DNA from: Lepisosteus oculatus
Lineage: Eukaryota; Chordata; Actinopteri; Semionotiformes; Lepisosteidae
Assembly: GCF_040954835.1 (NCBI RefSeq)
Contig: NC_090698.1
Coordinates: 74,320,284-74,384,283 of the forward strand
Direction: 5' to 3'
DNA: 64,000 bases
Below are positions 53,011 to 64,000 of this stretch, in pieces. Position numbers and translations under genes: made by a program. The notes under the pieces were generated by a model. That model worked only from the letters and a program-made list of their open reading frames with translations. It did no database searches and had not been told where the DNA came from. Every line of letters starts with the position of its first letter. Positions within the stretch are counted from its first letter, which is position 1.

Positions 53011-53689
53011 TCGAGTCTACCTGGAGTAAAATCCATTCTCTAATCTCAAGGGAAGAAGGCGGGATAGATCTAAAAATAACCTCCTCCGTTTTGATTAAAA
53101 AAGAGAAGACAGACCATACCTGCCTAATCTTTCGGGTAAATTCTGTGTATTCTGTCCTTAATCGAACATAGAATCTGTTATCTACACAAATAAGCAAGAT
53201 TTATTTCTTCCCTGTATCCAATTGCCATATACTGTACGTGTGCGCTCAATAGTATTTACATTAATGTGTGTTTTTGCATGTGTCTGGGTCTGTCCTGGCA
53301 GTGTTGCTTTTCATTTTAGAGAACATTGAAGGAAAATGTTCTCTAAACTGAAAAACAAACAACACCGCTGGTCTCTATAGGAAAGACAACGCCATAAATG
53401 TCAGAACGGAATCATGGAATCTATCTGCTGGATGGGCTAGGTCAGGTAAAGTATCCCCTTATTGCATTCACATATCTATACTTTCAGCCCTGCTGGCAGA
53501 TGCATTAAGTATCAAAGGGTGTGTTTGACAAGACACGCATTCATCTTATTGCCATTATAGTTTAATAAAAAATAAAGTCTGAAAGATTACTTAAAATCTA
53601 CTCCAGCCCCTCAAAAATCATTACAGCGCAACAGTCACCATTCATGTGGCGATCTTTCATACGTGTTTAAATCGCAGAAATCGCCCATG

Positions 53690-53900
53690 GCTGGCTTAGT
53701 ATCACCGCGATGCCGGAGCGGTTGTGAAGCCGTGAGCGGAGACGCGCGGGACACCGGCGAGGTGTTTCAGCACCGCGGAGCCGGACAGCTCCCGGGCGCG
53801 TCGCCTGCCCCGTCCCTCCACTGTGCTGCAGATAGCTTCTCTTTGACCGACCTGCTCTATAACACAGCAGAAATCCGCCCATCGCCGCGCTTTCTCTCAT
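53690..53900. promoter_or_regulatory. CpG-rich block upstream of pcsk1
   Basis: CpG dinucleotides are dense here (roughly 20 in 200 bp), in otherwise AT-rich, CpG-poor flanking sequence. It could be a small CpG island acting as an upstream promoter, an unmethylated regulatory element or a non-coding first exon. A 114-codon plus-strand frame across it has no recognisable protein features. Confidence 0.45.
53766..53792 (+). promoter_or_regulatory. split RE1/NRSE-like site (REST)
   Basis: The left half-site TTCAGCACC (53766-53774) and right half-site GGACAGCTCC (53783-53792) both match the RE1 consensus, the right one with one mismatch. They are separated by 8 nt instead of the canonical 2. REST is known to use extended-spacing RE1s as well as canonical ones, and PC1/3 is a neuroendocrine gene of the kind REST silences. 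The site lies about 1 kb upstream of the pcsk1 ATG in a CpG-rich block. Confidence 0.5.
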
Positions 53901-54777
53901 ATCTAGAAAGCTCTACGAGAAATAACCCGGGAGAGTCGTACTCTTTGGTAGGGAATTTTATTAATACTCGAAACGCACGATTAAACATCAGATTTCTCTC
54001 CTCGTGACAAGGAAAGGGGAAACTCTTCATCCCCGAGCCTCTGTCTTGTTATTACGTAACAGAGAAAACATCAGGGATTACGCCCCCGGGAGTTCATGAA
54101 CATTTATTGTGCTTTTAGAGCGAGATAAAAGTAGGATATAACGCAAGCTTGTATTAAAGCATTTGACAGACTTGCGTTTACTACAGCATTAGAGATACGT
54201 GTTTTTCACGGCTCAGTACATGGTGCTTAATGACATCGCTCAGCAGTGTAATATTCTCACGCTTCGATCTCTCAGGAACCACGTCATTGGTCACCCGAGA
54301 ATGTGAAAACAGAATTATGTTCACTCAGACAGACGCCTGTGAGTATTCGCCAATTCATTCAGACCTGTTCACATAACTAGTTTCACTAATTATAATAATC
54401 CAAATGTTTTGTTTTTCTATTTTTGTTAAACTCCCAGAACCCTTTGTTTAAAGAGTGTCCCCTGTTCTTTTAATAATAATCATAATAATACAATCCATGC
54501 CCCTTCAATGTTGAAAGTTGGTAACAAATACATCTGCAGTTTTGTTTCTCAGCTCTTCTCACTCGAAACAATGTACAGCATAACACAGAGCCCCGACCAT
54601 AAGAAAAATGAAAGGGAAACACAAAAGATTTAGACATCCTCAAACCAAGAAAAAGACTAGATTACAGACTAAAAACGTTGCTACAACGACTTTTGGTGAA
54701 TCTAAAAAAAAAGATTTTTACAGAGCTTTTAATTGATTTGAATGACAAAGCACAAAAGTTCTTTTTAACCACAATGT

Positions 54778-54975
54778 TTAAGGTCTTCAGCACAGTGAGA
54801 AGACTCTGTCTCCCAGTGTTTGAGTCTGGTCTTCAGCACAGTGAGAAGACTCCGTCTCCCAGTGTGTGGAGTCTGGTCTTCAGCACAGTGAGAAGACTGT
54901 CTCCCAGTGTGTGGAGTCTGGTCTTCAGCACAGTGAGAAGACTGTCTCCCAGTGTGTGGAGTCTGGTCCTCAATA
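54778..54975. repeat. 45-bp tandem repeat, about 4 units
   Basis: GGTCTTCAGCACAGTGAGAA, then GACTGTCTCCCAGTGTGTGG and AGTCT, repeated; the first units are slightly longer (CTCCGTCTCC). Confidence 0.9.
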
Positions 54976-55079
54976 GAGGGAGAAGTGCCCATTGTGAAGA
55001 AACGTTTTTGGCACAGTGACAGAGCTTTGTCACTTGATGTGCAAAACCTTTTCTTTTGCTAAATAAGAAAACCAGAATG

Positions 55080-55620
55080 AGCTGAGGTGAAGAGTTGGAC
55101 TGTAGTAATGCAGTAAGAGTTTAAAATAATCTGGGGTTAGACTATTCAGTGCCTTACAGTATATGGGAGCAGGAGAACTTTAAAGTCCACTTTGAATTTC
55201 ACAGGAAGACAGTGCTGTGCATACCTAAACCCCTTAGAAGACACCCCAGCAAGTAAAACATGGCATGTATCAATGTTTCAGTAACAGACAGGAAGGTAAG
55301 GATCTTAGGCAAGCAGTGTTATAGAGATGTAAATGGATGTACAGTAGATGTATATCGGGAGCTAGCACGCAGAACCTCAACTCTGGTCTCACTGAAGCTG
55401 AGGGAAGGTTCCCTAGCAACTAACTGATAGATGAAAATGTATGTGGATCATTAATGATGAGCTCATTGGATCAATTAGGCAGGGTTCTGGGCTCAACCAT
55501 ATGGCTGGCCAGCTTGTTACAGACTCCCTTAGAGTAAAGATGAGCATTGTGCTCTCAGTTTTCAAATTGTTCTTTGTTAGAAGTCATATTGAAGAGGGAC
55601 TAGCTGTACTGTGCCAGTCC
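55080..55620 (+). repeat. possible fish interspersed repeat
   Basis: GGACTGTAGTAATGCAGTAA, then phrases such as GAACCTCAACTCTGGTCTCA, resemble a common fish repeat whose upstream part is seen at 13290-13480. Decayed; assigned by eye. Confidence 0.35.
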
Positions 55621-58600
55621 TGAGTCAGAGCACAGAGAGAGCGGCAGGTTGCTCTCAAGTTTGACTGATACTTTATTTCCCCACATTGTGTCTATGTGTG
55701 TGCAGTACTCTGGCAACATAGCTATGTAGTGCATTCACTCACCAAGGACAAGCAGTCACCTTGGCACTTTCCAGATAGGGGCCTGTAGCCTTGGCAACGT
55801 TTGTGCCTCCTTGTTGCCGCGGTGGTCCTTGGATCTCTGAAGATAAGATGAATAAGTTTCTGTTCTCGAGGGGCCGCGCGCCTCCCGCCACCTTCAGCAG
55901 GAGCAGATGCAGACCTGCCCTTCCTGTGGATGAGGCTGTGTTTTATAAGCCTGCACACTCCCCGCAAAAGCTCTCTGCAGTATCGGCTGATCTAAGACAA
56001 CTCAAATCAGGCTCAAGAGTCATCCGTGCTTCAAGACAATCACATATTACATCAACTCCAGAATCATACACAGCAGCCCCACCCTTCAGACTGCAGGCGA
56101 ATCAAACCCCAGGACTGTGGACTGCCTGCACCAGTATTGGCCGCACTGGAGAGTCGGAGGGTGCACTGTGGGGACTCTCTGGGGGAGAGTGGAAAGTTTC
56201 TGCACTGACTCCCTACAAAGCACCAGATTTCAACATAATTTAACAACCAACTCAACAGTTTTATGTTAAAGGACCTGATTCTAAAAAGTGAATATCGTGA
56301 CTGTTATTGGAGCCCTTCCCACAGTTGCAGGCTGGGTGTTTAATTCTCACATCATGGTTTAATGGGGAGAAGGATCCTGTCAGACTAAACCTCTGTGTCT
56401 CTGAATGCGTAAGTCTTAACAATAATAAAATTATTACCTGGTGGTTCACGAACAAGCAGTGAAGTGCCAGTGAATAAAAAGAAAATCATGGAGACACTTT
56501 TCCAGGCTTTTCTGGTTTCAGCTGTCTCAGATTAGAGCACGGCTTTGTCTTTGCAAATCGTCGGTAATGTCTTTTACAGCTGTTCAAGCTCTTTCTTGGG
56601 CTCATGCGAACGGTGTTGCCCTTTCACAGAGCTTGCACTCCTCCAGCTCTTAGGTTTGCTTCAATTAGCCGGCAGAGCGTGAGCCCAGGTGTTTGTACTT
56701 AGACTCTCAATAACGATCATAAATCACTCCAGCATGAAAGCAGCTCCATATCCATTCTTACAGCCTGGTGCCATATTTGGAAAGAACATGTTGATTTGAT
56801 TGCCTTATTAGTCACCGTCTCATTACCACGCATGTTACAGGCAGTCTGTTACATTTTGGGCAAGGGCTTATGTGCAAATATATAGCAATTAAATGTGTCT
56901 AATAATATCGTAATCAACCAAGGACTGTCAGCCTGCGTACACAGCACCAATTGAGGAAATGGAATCATTCGGATTTTTGTTTTCCCAGCTAAGCTTAAGA
57001 AAAGGACTATTATCTACTTCAATATTTGTGTGATCTGTTGTCGTTAGCATTGGCTTTAGAAACTTTAGTCATGCATTTTACAGAAATGTGTGGGCTGAAG
57101 GAGAAAAATTGACCATGCAACTTTCCCATTAACTTATTTTAAATTAATAAATTATTTTTTGCAAGCTTATATTTGTGTTTCTTTCTTGATTAAAATGACA
57201 GATCACTCAGAGTTCAACAGTTCAGCTGCGGTACCATGATGGGCTGTTTAAGGTTGGTTAATCCAGTGAAGTGGCCAATCCAAATGGTTATCTGACATTA
57301 ACAGACATTAACCTGGCAAAACTACCAGCAGACAGCATGAACAACGACATTCTCAGCAGAAGAACAAGTGCGGGTGGAAGACACCTTCACACAGGGTACA
57401 ACTGAGAGTCTGTGAGATGAAGCACAAAGAGGTTTGCACCTCTGAATGCTGCCCAGAATCACAAAAAAGATGACAAGACTGCCCTGCCTGAAGTCTCTGC
57501 TTCTTCTACAACATAACACAGGAGAGCTGAAAGACATCCAGTTACTGGATTCGGCTGTGAAAGGACGCAGGGTGTCGGCTTATTCCAGACACGCTTGTTA
57601 CAGTCATCCCAGGCTCGTCCACAAGTGCTGAAATGGTGGACAGGGAACAACTGGGATATTCTGGCACAGGACAGTAAATACACGTCAGAGATACAAGAAC
57701 TGCATGTTCTAGTTCTTGGCATGTTAAAAGTTTGCATTTCATTTATACCTCATCTTAGCACTTCCATTCCATTCTCGGACAGCAAGGGCAAGGGACACTC
57801 CGTTTTCCGACAGTGACCTGCGTAGACCTTATAATGTCAATTCACATCACAATGAGACTTTCTACCTTACACAGCACAGGAAGTCTCACTCCACAAATAC
57901 ACTGCATGAAAAAACAATAATAATCACACAATTAAACATGATAGCAGTGTGGATATTAAGCTCTGTTACAAACCAAATGCAAACAACATACAGCTGAAGG
58001 CAAAACTCCATTCTCCCTCTGCCTAGCAACCCGAGCAGGTCTGTTTACTGAGCGGCGGCCAGTCATTAAGAGCAGGGCAGCGCGCAGGAAAGCTGTGGCT
58101 GAAACCTGCAAACACTGCTCAATGCGAGGAGCAGGTGGGACACAGCGGTCTTGGCGATCTGGAGCAACAGCTGGCCGTGGAGCCGAGACGGAACATTATC
58201 GCACAGTGAATTCTGGAGCAAAGCACCATGAAGAGGTGTGTTTAAACACAAAATTGGTGTTTAATTAGCTTTTGTCTTGTTTTGAAGAACACTGGGGTCA
58301 TTCAATGGATATTTTCAAGATCTACCATATTTTTTACCAAAATAAAAAGGCAAAAATCATGCGCCAGCAATGACAATATGTCATGAATGTAAAGAAAAAT
58401 AAAGTATTGATACATTCAGACTCCAATGACTTTGCAGTGATGACATGGAATTCCATAACCAAGCCCTGCAAACGCTCTCTTTTTTCATCAGCCCCACCCA
58501 TGTTCTTGACAGGGCCCTCTCCAGTGCCAAAAACAGCCCTCAGATCATCAACTCAATTACGAACTCGACCTCACAACTATATCCCATTGGTGCCGCCCTA

Positions 58601-58643
58601 CCACCCTAACGCCCTTTCTATCCTCAGGATTAGAGCTCAGGAT

Positions 58644-59490
58644 GCTGAGAGCTTCCTGACCCTGCCCTACACACCCCACACACCTGCGGGCACTGCTGAG
58701 AGCTTCCTGACCCTGCCCTGTATACCTCACACACCTGCGGGCACTGCTGAGAGCTTCCTGACCCTGCCCTACACACCCCACACACCTGCGGGCACTGCTG
58801 AGAGCTTCCTGACCCTGCCCTGTATACCTCACACACCTGCGGGCACTGCTGAGAGCTTCCTGACCCTGCCCTACACACCCCACACACCTGCGGGCACTGC
58901 TGAGAGCTTCCTGACCCTGCCCTACACACCCCACACACCTGCGGGCACTGCTGAGAGCTTCCTGACCCTGCCCTACACACCCCACACACCTGCGGGCACT
59001 GCTGAGAGCTTCCTGACCCTGCCCTACACACCCCACACACCTGCGGGCACTGCTGAGAGCTTCCTGACCCTGCCCTACACACCCCACACACCTGCGGGCA
59101 CTGCTGAGAGCTTCCTGACCCTGCCCTACACACCCCACACACCTGCGGGCACTGCTGAGAGCTTCCTGACCCTGCCCTACACACCCCACACACCTGCGGG
59201 CACTGCTGAGAGCTTCCTGACCCTGCCCTACACACCCCACACACCTGCGGGCACTGCTGAGAGCTTCCTGACCCTGCCCTACACACCCCACACACCTGCG
59301 GGCACTGCTGAGAGCTTCCTGACCCTGCCCTACACACCCCACACACCTGCGGGCACTGCTGAGAGCTTCCTGACCCTGCCCTGTATACCTCACACACCTG
59401 CGGGCACTGCTGAGAGCTTCCTGACCCTGCCCTACACACCCCACACACCTGCGGGCACTGCTGAGAGCTTCCTGACCCTGCCCTGTACAC
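58644..59490. repeat. 51-bp minisatellite, 16 full units plus a partial one
   Basis: The unit is GCTGAGAGCTTCCTGACCCT, GCCCTACACACCCCACACAC, then CTGCGGGCACT, 51 bp in all. Two versions occur: CTACACACCCC and CTGTATACCTC. The second is in units 2, 4 and 15; the ten units 5-14 are all of the first type and look nearly identical. Because 51 is divisible by 3, frames stay open on both strands (377 codons plus; 314 and 296 codons minus). Confidence 0.97.
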
Positions 59491-61294
59491 ACCAGACACA
59501 ACCACTGTCTTCTTAAACATGCTGAAACACTGCTTTCACTCTGCCTGCAAACAGGAAAGAGCCAAGGATTTCATTGCCAGTGAAGGCTCATGGCTCATGG
59601 CTCATGAAAGGAAAACCATTAAAGTGAGTAAGTGTGAATTCAGAATAGCTCTGGAGAGCACGAATGCGGTCGGTGCAGGCTGCTGTGCGTGGCCACTATG
59701 ACTCACTGTGGGACAGGTCTTCTGATGTGCCAAAGTGAGGGGAGTTGGAATATATGCAGTATATGTTTACTCTGCCTGCTTGCTTTTTTCCCTGTTACAG
59801 GCAAGATCAGACATTGAAATGATAGATTGTCCTATTTTGAATGAAACAGATTTCCTCTGAAATCAATGCTACTGGTGTGCCCAGAAATGTTTCCATGCTT
59901 TCACTTCAATTAGACAAACGCCGCCTTATAGTAACAGGACTGCGGAAGATTGGCGAAACACTCAACCTTTCACGTGTACCATTTCTTTCATTTCAATTAG
60001 TCCCTGGTTTCCTTGTTCTCTTTTACTGTCATTCCTGAGCCTGTTATTGAGATGTACAAATCTATTGGTTTAATTAGTGCAGGTGAAGGCGATCATCAGC
60101 CGGTGTCGGAAGATGATAAAAGACAAAAAATGTAGGCTTTTACACACACATTAAAGAATTAAGTAAATTTGACCCCCCCCCCAGACAGTCTAAAGAAACA
60201 GACTGAAGCATCTGGTAATATCTGAGAGGTGCTGCTGTTTGCTCAGATGGGCCAGCAGAACAGCTGTGTTTCAGCAATGTCTGGTAATTGCTATAGTAAA
60301 CAATTGATCCTTCTTGTATTTATAAAGCTATCCATGTGAAACACTTTTTTGTTATTCTTCCTTTGTCTAAACGGAACAAGCACATCCGACAATTCCCTTC
60401 ACCCCCAAAATCAGTGACAATCCCCTCCGGGTTTCTAGTGAACAATCAACCAAATGATGACAGACACCAGGACAGGAAATTATATCTGGTAACCAGTATA
60501 ACTAACAGACACTACTGGGCCACAGTTTCCCCATTTACTGTACATCAGAGTATCGTATACCTTACACTGGGCACAAACACCCTCGCAGCAAAGACACAAT
60601 CATGCCGAAGACCCAGAGCCCTGAGCCAGGCTCGTCTGGGGGGAGACTGGTCTGCCTCTGATTGAAGCTCTCCCTCATCTTCCTCACACAATCTCCTGGT
60701 GCACTCTGCATGACGCAGCGGCCAGCTCTGGGGAGTCCCGTGTGAGCCCCCAGACTCCAAGCTGGGTATCCAGTTTCGTTCAGTCGACTCCCAGGGCATC
60801 CATGTGAGCGTCACAGGAACCTTCTCATCCCACGTGTGGACAGTGTAGTGTGAGCAGCCTGTACTCCTCAAGCTCGGCTGCAGACACGTTGCATTATACA
60901 CCTGCGCAGGGTTTCCGTTAGCAAGTACAGGGCAAAGGAAAATGCAGAAACGGTGATTGTGGGACAGTCAGTCACATCGCAGTGCACTCTGGACCAGCGG
61001 TCTCCCAATCAGCCGCAGAGCTTCACATGGGGCAGCACCACACTCCTTCAGGGGGAGCAGATCCAGCTCAATAAAAGGGTGTTTTCATCGGCACATTTCA
61101 GAAGCCAGATGCTCGTGATGGTCTGACAGTTGATCTCAAAACAGAAAGTAGAGTTAAATAAAACAAACAACTCTTTTATCTGACAGTATTTTCACTGTTC
61201 CACGTTATCAAACTCTTCTGTAAAATCCCAGCACAAGACACAGTTTGGGAGAAGCAGTATTCGTTACTTTTTAAACATGTGATTGCAATCTAAG

Positions 61295-61500
61295 GGCATA
61301 ATAGTGGTTAAAGAGTTCAGCATTGCTGCCGCAGGGGGGTCCTGTGTTCAGTGCCTGGGGTGCTGTCTGTGTGGAGTCTGCATGTTCTCCCTGTGCTCAT
61401 GTGGGTTTCCTCTGGGTGCTCTCGGCTTGATTGCTGGAATAGGCCCCAGCTCCCCCATGACCCCAAACTAGTTAAAGCAATTAGAAAATGGAGGGATGGA
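61295..61500 (-). repeat. family A repeat, reverse orientation
   Basis: GTGCTGTCTGTGTGGAGTCT, GCATGTTCTCCCTGTGCTCA and GGGTTTCCTCTGGGTGCTCT are the reverse of the family A 3' region. Confidence 0.75.
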
Positions 61501-64000
61501 AGGTCAAAGCAAGGAAAAACAACAGAAAGGGGCTTCTGCCCTGTTCTACATTTATCACACGATCAGTTAAGAGCCATATTACTGTGCTGTTCAGTCTTGA
61601 CTGTTAACACGGGGCCGTGTGCTGAAGAACAAAATTACCACTGTGGGATGTTTGCAGACATTCAGAAATCCCTACTTCAAACAGCGCTGGCACTTACCTG
61701 ACAATTACTTTCCATGCCAAGTAATAAGAGACTGTAGAAGACCTAATATATAAACAGCAACTAAATTATAATGATCTAATTATCTAATTCTAATGATATA
61801 AACAGAAACTAAAACCACTTCATACATTCTGTTGCTGGGAACCTCTGGATGCCAGTGGAATGAAATGCCTGCACCTACGTGCTCATACCGCATCTGTTTC
61901 CATGGTTTGTAAACACTGTTGCTGTGGTGCATCCTTCCTCAGTCCAGCAGCATCACCGCCGATGTGCGTGCACATAACCCTGCTGTCAGACGTGCAGTCT
62001 GCCGCCAGAGACACCCGCTGCATCATAGCAGAGTCCTTCTGTAATAATGAAACCAGCGCAGGCAGAGATCTACATGGATTTCAGCAGGGGTAAGTGCTGA
62101 TCTTCAGGCAGTCTAGCACAGGTTCGTGTGTGTGCATTTTGTGCATTTCACTAATTCCCCTTGAAAATGTAATAAAAAGAGAGAGATTATCTCCATAGGG
62201 ATGGAGAAACATCTTTCATCGGGAGAACTCTTTGGTAGATAAGATACTTAGTTCCTGTGACAGGTGAGTCCAGGTAGTCTGTAAAATCCCTGGAATACAA
62301 TGTACACAGTACTGGAACTGTACTGTACTGTATCCCAGGATACTAAGATAGTACAATCACCCACAGAGAACTGGAACTGTAAAATGTTGATTCTTTATTC
62401 ATTTTATTTGCTTGTCCTGTTACTAACTATACTACTTAATGGAATTACATCTTGCAACATTTTTTTCTGGGCAACTCAGGGAAAAGTAGATCTTAGCAGT
62501 CTTGTTGTTCTACACAAACACAAAAGAAAAGGTTGGTTGCTGTTAAAAATGGCAATTCCACCATTCAGGAGCTAAGCACAGAGACTAATAGCTACCCAAA
62601 TGAAAAACAGTATCAGCACAATTAGAATTAACAACAGGTCTAAGAGGTAAAACAACCCGGTTCCTCACATGTAGAATAGCTGCTACAATTTTAAGCACTC
62701 GCAACTGGAAGTTATAACTCATATAGTGTGTGTAGCCTTTACTTATGTTCCAGGAATAAACCAGGGTGATAAACAGTGCAGAATTCACATTTTGTTTTCA
62801 AATACGCCTATTCTGTGATCCCTCAATTGATCACACTGAGAAATACCAGTAGAAGCAATCAAATGCAAGAGGCCCACTGAACCGAGTGCCGTGTGTTTGT
62901 GCGTGAGTGAAAATATTTGCTCTGCAGAATTGTTATTTCAGGCTAACACAAGTCACTCCACAGGCCAGCCTCAGGAATGAAACAAAGGCAGGGCAGTCAC
63001 AGGCAGATCATTAAGATGTTCTCGATTCCAGCTCCTCTTGTTATCTCTGACTCATTTATCATCCAGACCCTCTCGCTTGCCAAGGATGCGTGGTCGCCAT
63101 GGCGACCCCCGCACTGATGCAGGCATGAGGCAGAATTCAATTGATACCACCTAGAGAACAGCATCAGAGCCTCTTTCTTCGGGCTCCGTCACGAAGGGTT
63201 AGAGGCAGGAGAGCCCCGCGGGTCAGAGCAGCCGGAGTGAGAAGGCGTCAGGGCCGGTGAGCCTGCAGGCATGGGCAGAGGGCTTGGTCACTGCAGGCAG
63301 GGGGAACTGAATTCCCATTCCAGCAGAAGGCACCTCATCCTCCCTGCGCCAGGTGTCTGGTGGCCGGCACAGGGTGGCAGTCCGTCCCCTTGGTCCCAGG
63401 CTCTGCCATGGTCTGGGCTCCAGGGAACTGGTTGGCAAGAGGAAACTCGGATTTGTTGCAGGAGGTGAAGGAAATACTGAAGAGCAGACTCTGGTCAGAG
63501 AGCCCTGCGCCACTGCACCACAGTCAGGGATGAACCCCTCTTTAAACCGCCTGGCAATGCAGACAGCAGCACTAATACAACAGCATTGATCAGGCACTCT
63601 CTCTGGGACATACTGTAGGACACAGGTTCTCCCCTGAATCCTTAAACCAATGGAGTTAAAGCGCTAGGGGGTGGCTATTCCAAACCAGCATTTCACTAAG
63701 CTGCTAACAAGCACCGATTACAGCATCAGGCACAGAATCTCTATACGATCACAGTCCCTTCACTGGCATGTTGCTCACTGGTTATTGCTTCAACAATTAT
63801 TTCTACTGCATAGGTATTTGCAGCATTTTCTCCATGACTTTATTTCGACTATCCAAGCAGCACAGCAGGAAGACTTTTTTTACTGCTTCATTTCCGAGTA
63901 ACCGATGTGGATCCAGAAGAGGAGAGTACTGTTTCAATATTATTTCTGCTCTGTTTCTGTTGTTTCGCAACCACCTTCTGTGCGGTTTAACCCTGGCACC

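Larger units (their letters stand above)
53011..64000. other. 5' flank of pcsk1, no second gene recognised
   Basis: About 11 kb. Apart from the CpG-rich block, two minisatellites, repeats and a possible conserved non-coding stretch at 56560-57000, nothing is recognised. Open frames here (for example 60545-60901 and 63223-63597, minus) have no recognisable domain or splice context. In mammals CAST lies on this side of PCSK1, but no CAST exon was recognised. Confidence 0.5.

Noticed and set aside
58383-59520. A 377-codon repeat protein gene
   Set aside because: The frame is open because the unit length (51 bp) is a multiple of 3; minus-strand frames are equally open, and there is no domain, signal peptide or splice context.
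60545-60901. 118-codon minus-strand ORF as a possible exon
   Set aside because: No recognisable domain, no homologous family recalled and no convincing splice sites.
63223-63597. 124-codon minus-strand ORF
   Set aside because: Low-complexity Pro/Ser composition without any known motif; likely chance in a GC-rich stretch.

Overview
The window is animal nuclear DNA, most likely from a ray-finned fish. It shows GT-AG introns of hundreds to thousands of bases, CA-rich microsatellites, several minisatellites, a Tc1-like transposon remnant, L2-type reverse transcriptase fossils and repeat families that look like those of ray-finned fish. The long introns and repeat set would suit a non-teleost such as a gar or bowfin, but that is an inference. 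There are no bacterial operons, CRISPR arrays or viral genes.

One complete gene can be read with confidence. It is pcsk1, encoding the neuroendocrine proprotein convertase PC1/3, on the minus strand from 52790 down to 24367. I resolved 14 coding exons (183, 105, 123, 147, 77, 89, 173, 213, 101, 234, 158, 134, 162 and 303 nt). They join in phase through 13 GT-AG introns to give 733 codons plus stop. The signal peptide, prodomain with two basic cleavage sites, Asp/His/Asn/Ser catalytic residues, P domain with RRGDL and an amphipathic C-terminal tail are all present. Oddities are a four-residue, two-cysteine insertion after the prodomain cleavage site and a tail about 20 residues shorter than in mammals.

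A second gene is partly visible at the left end. A single minus-strand exon (2907 to 1991) encodes the catalytic domain of a GT6 family glycosyltransferase (ABO/GGTA1/GBGT1/A3GALT2 relatives). Its 5' exons, which should encode the membrane anchor, could not be found. It has a DVD metal-binding motif, but the triplet that sets donor-sugar choice is Thr-Ser-Glu, which I do not recognise from characterised members. It also reads through the point where mammalian ABO has an intron.

Region by region: 1-1990 holds the GT6 3' flank with a candidate poly(A) signal. 2908-24366 is about 21 kb of intergenic sequence with minisatellites (5.88-6.36 kb and 7.93-8.17 kb), L2 fragments (10.05 and 14.1 kb), a Tc1-like remnant (14.55-15.35 kb), a MITE-like element (22.07 kb) and other repeats. 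24367-52790 is pcsk1; its 3' half (exons 6-14) is GC-rich and packed with tandem arrays lying against splice sites, while its 5' half has long AT-rich introns. 52791-64000 is the 5' flank. It has two CRE-type sites about 200 bp upstream of the ATG, a CpG-rich block about 1 kb upstream containing a split RE1/REST-like site, and a 51-bp minisatellite at 58.64-59.49 kb. No second protein-coding gene was recognised there.

I found no clearly new biological system. The best leads are the GT6 enzyme with its odd donor triplet, pcsk1 exon 8 enclosed between two minisatellites, and the CRE/REST-like layout of the pcsk1 promoter.
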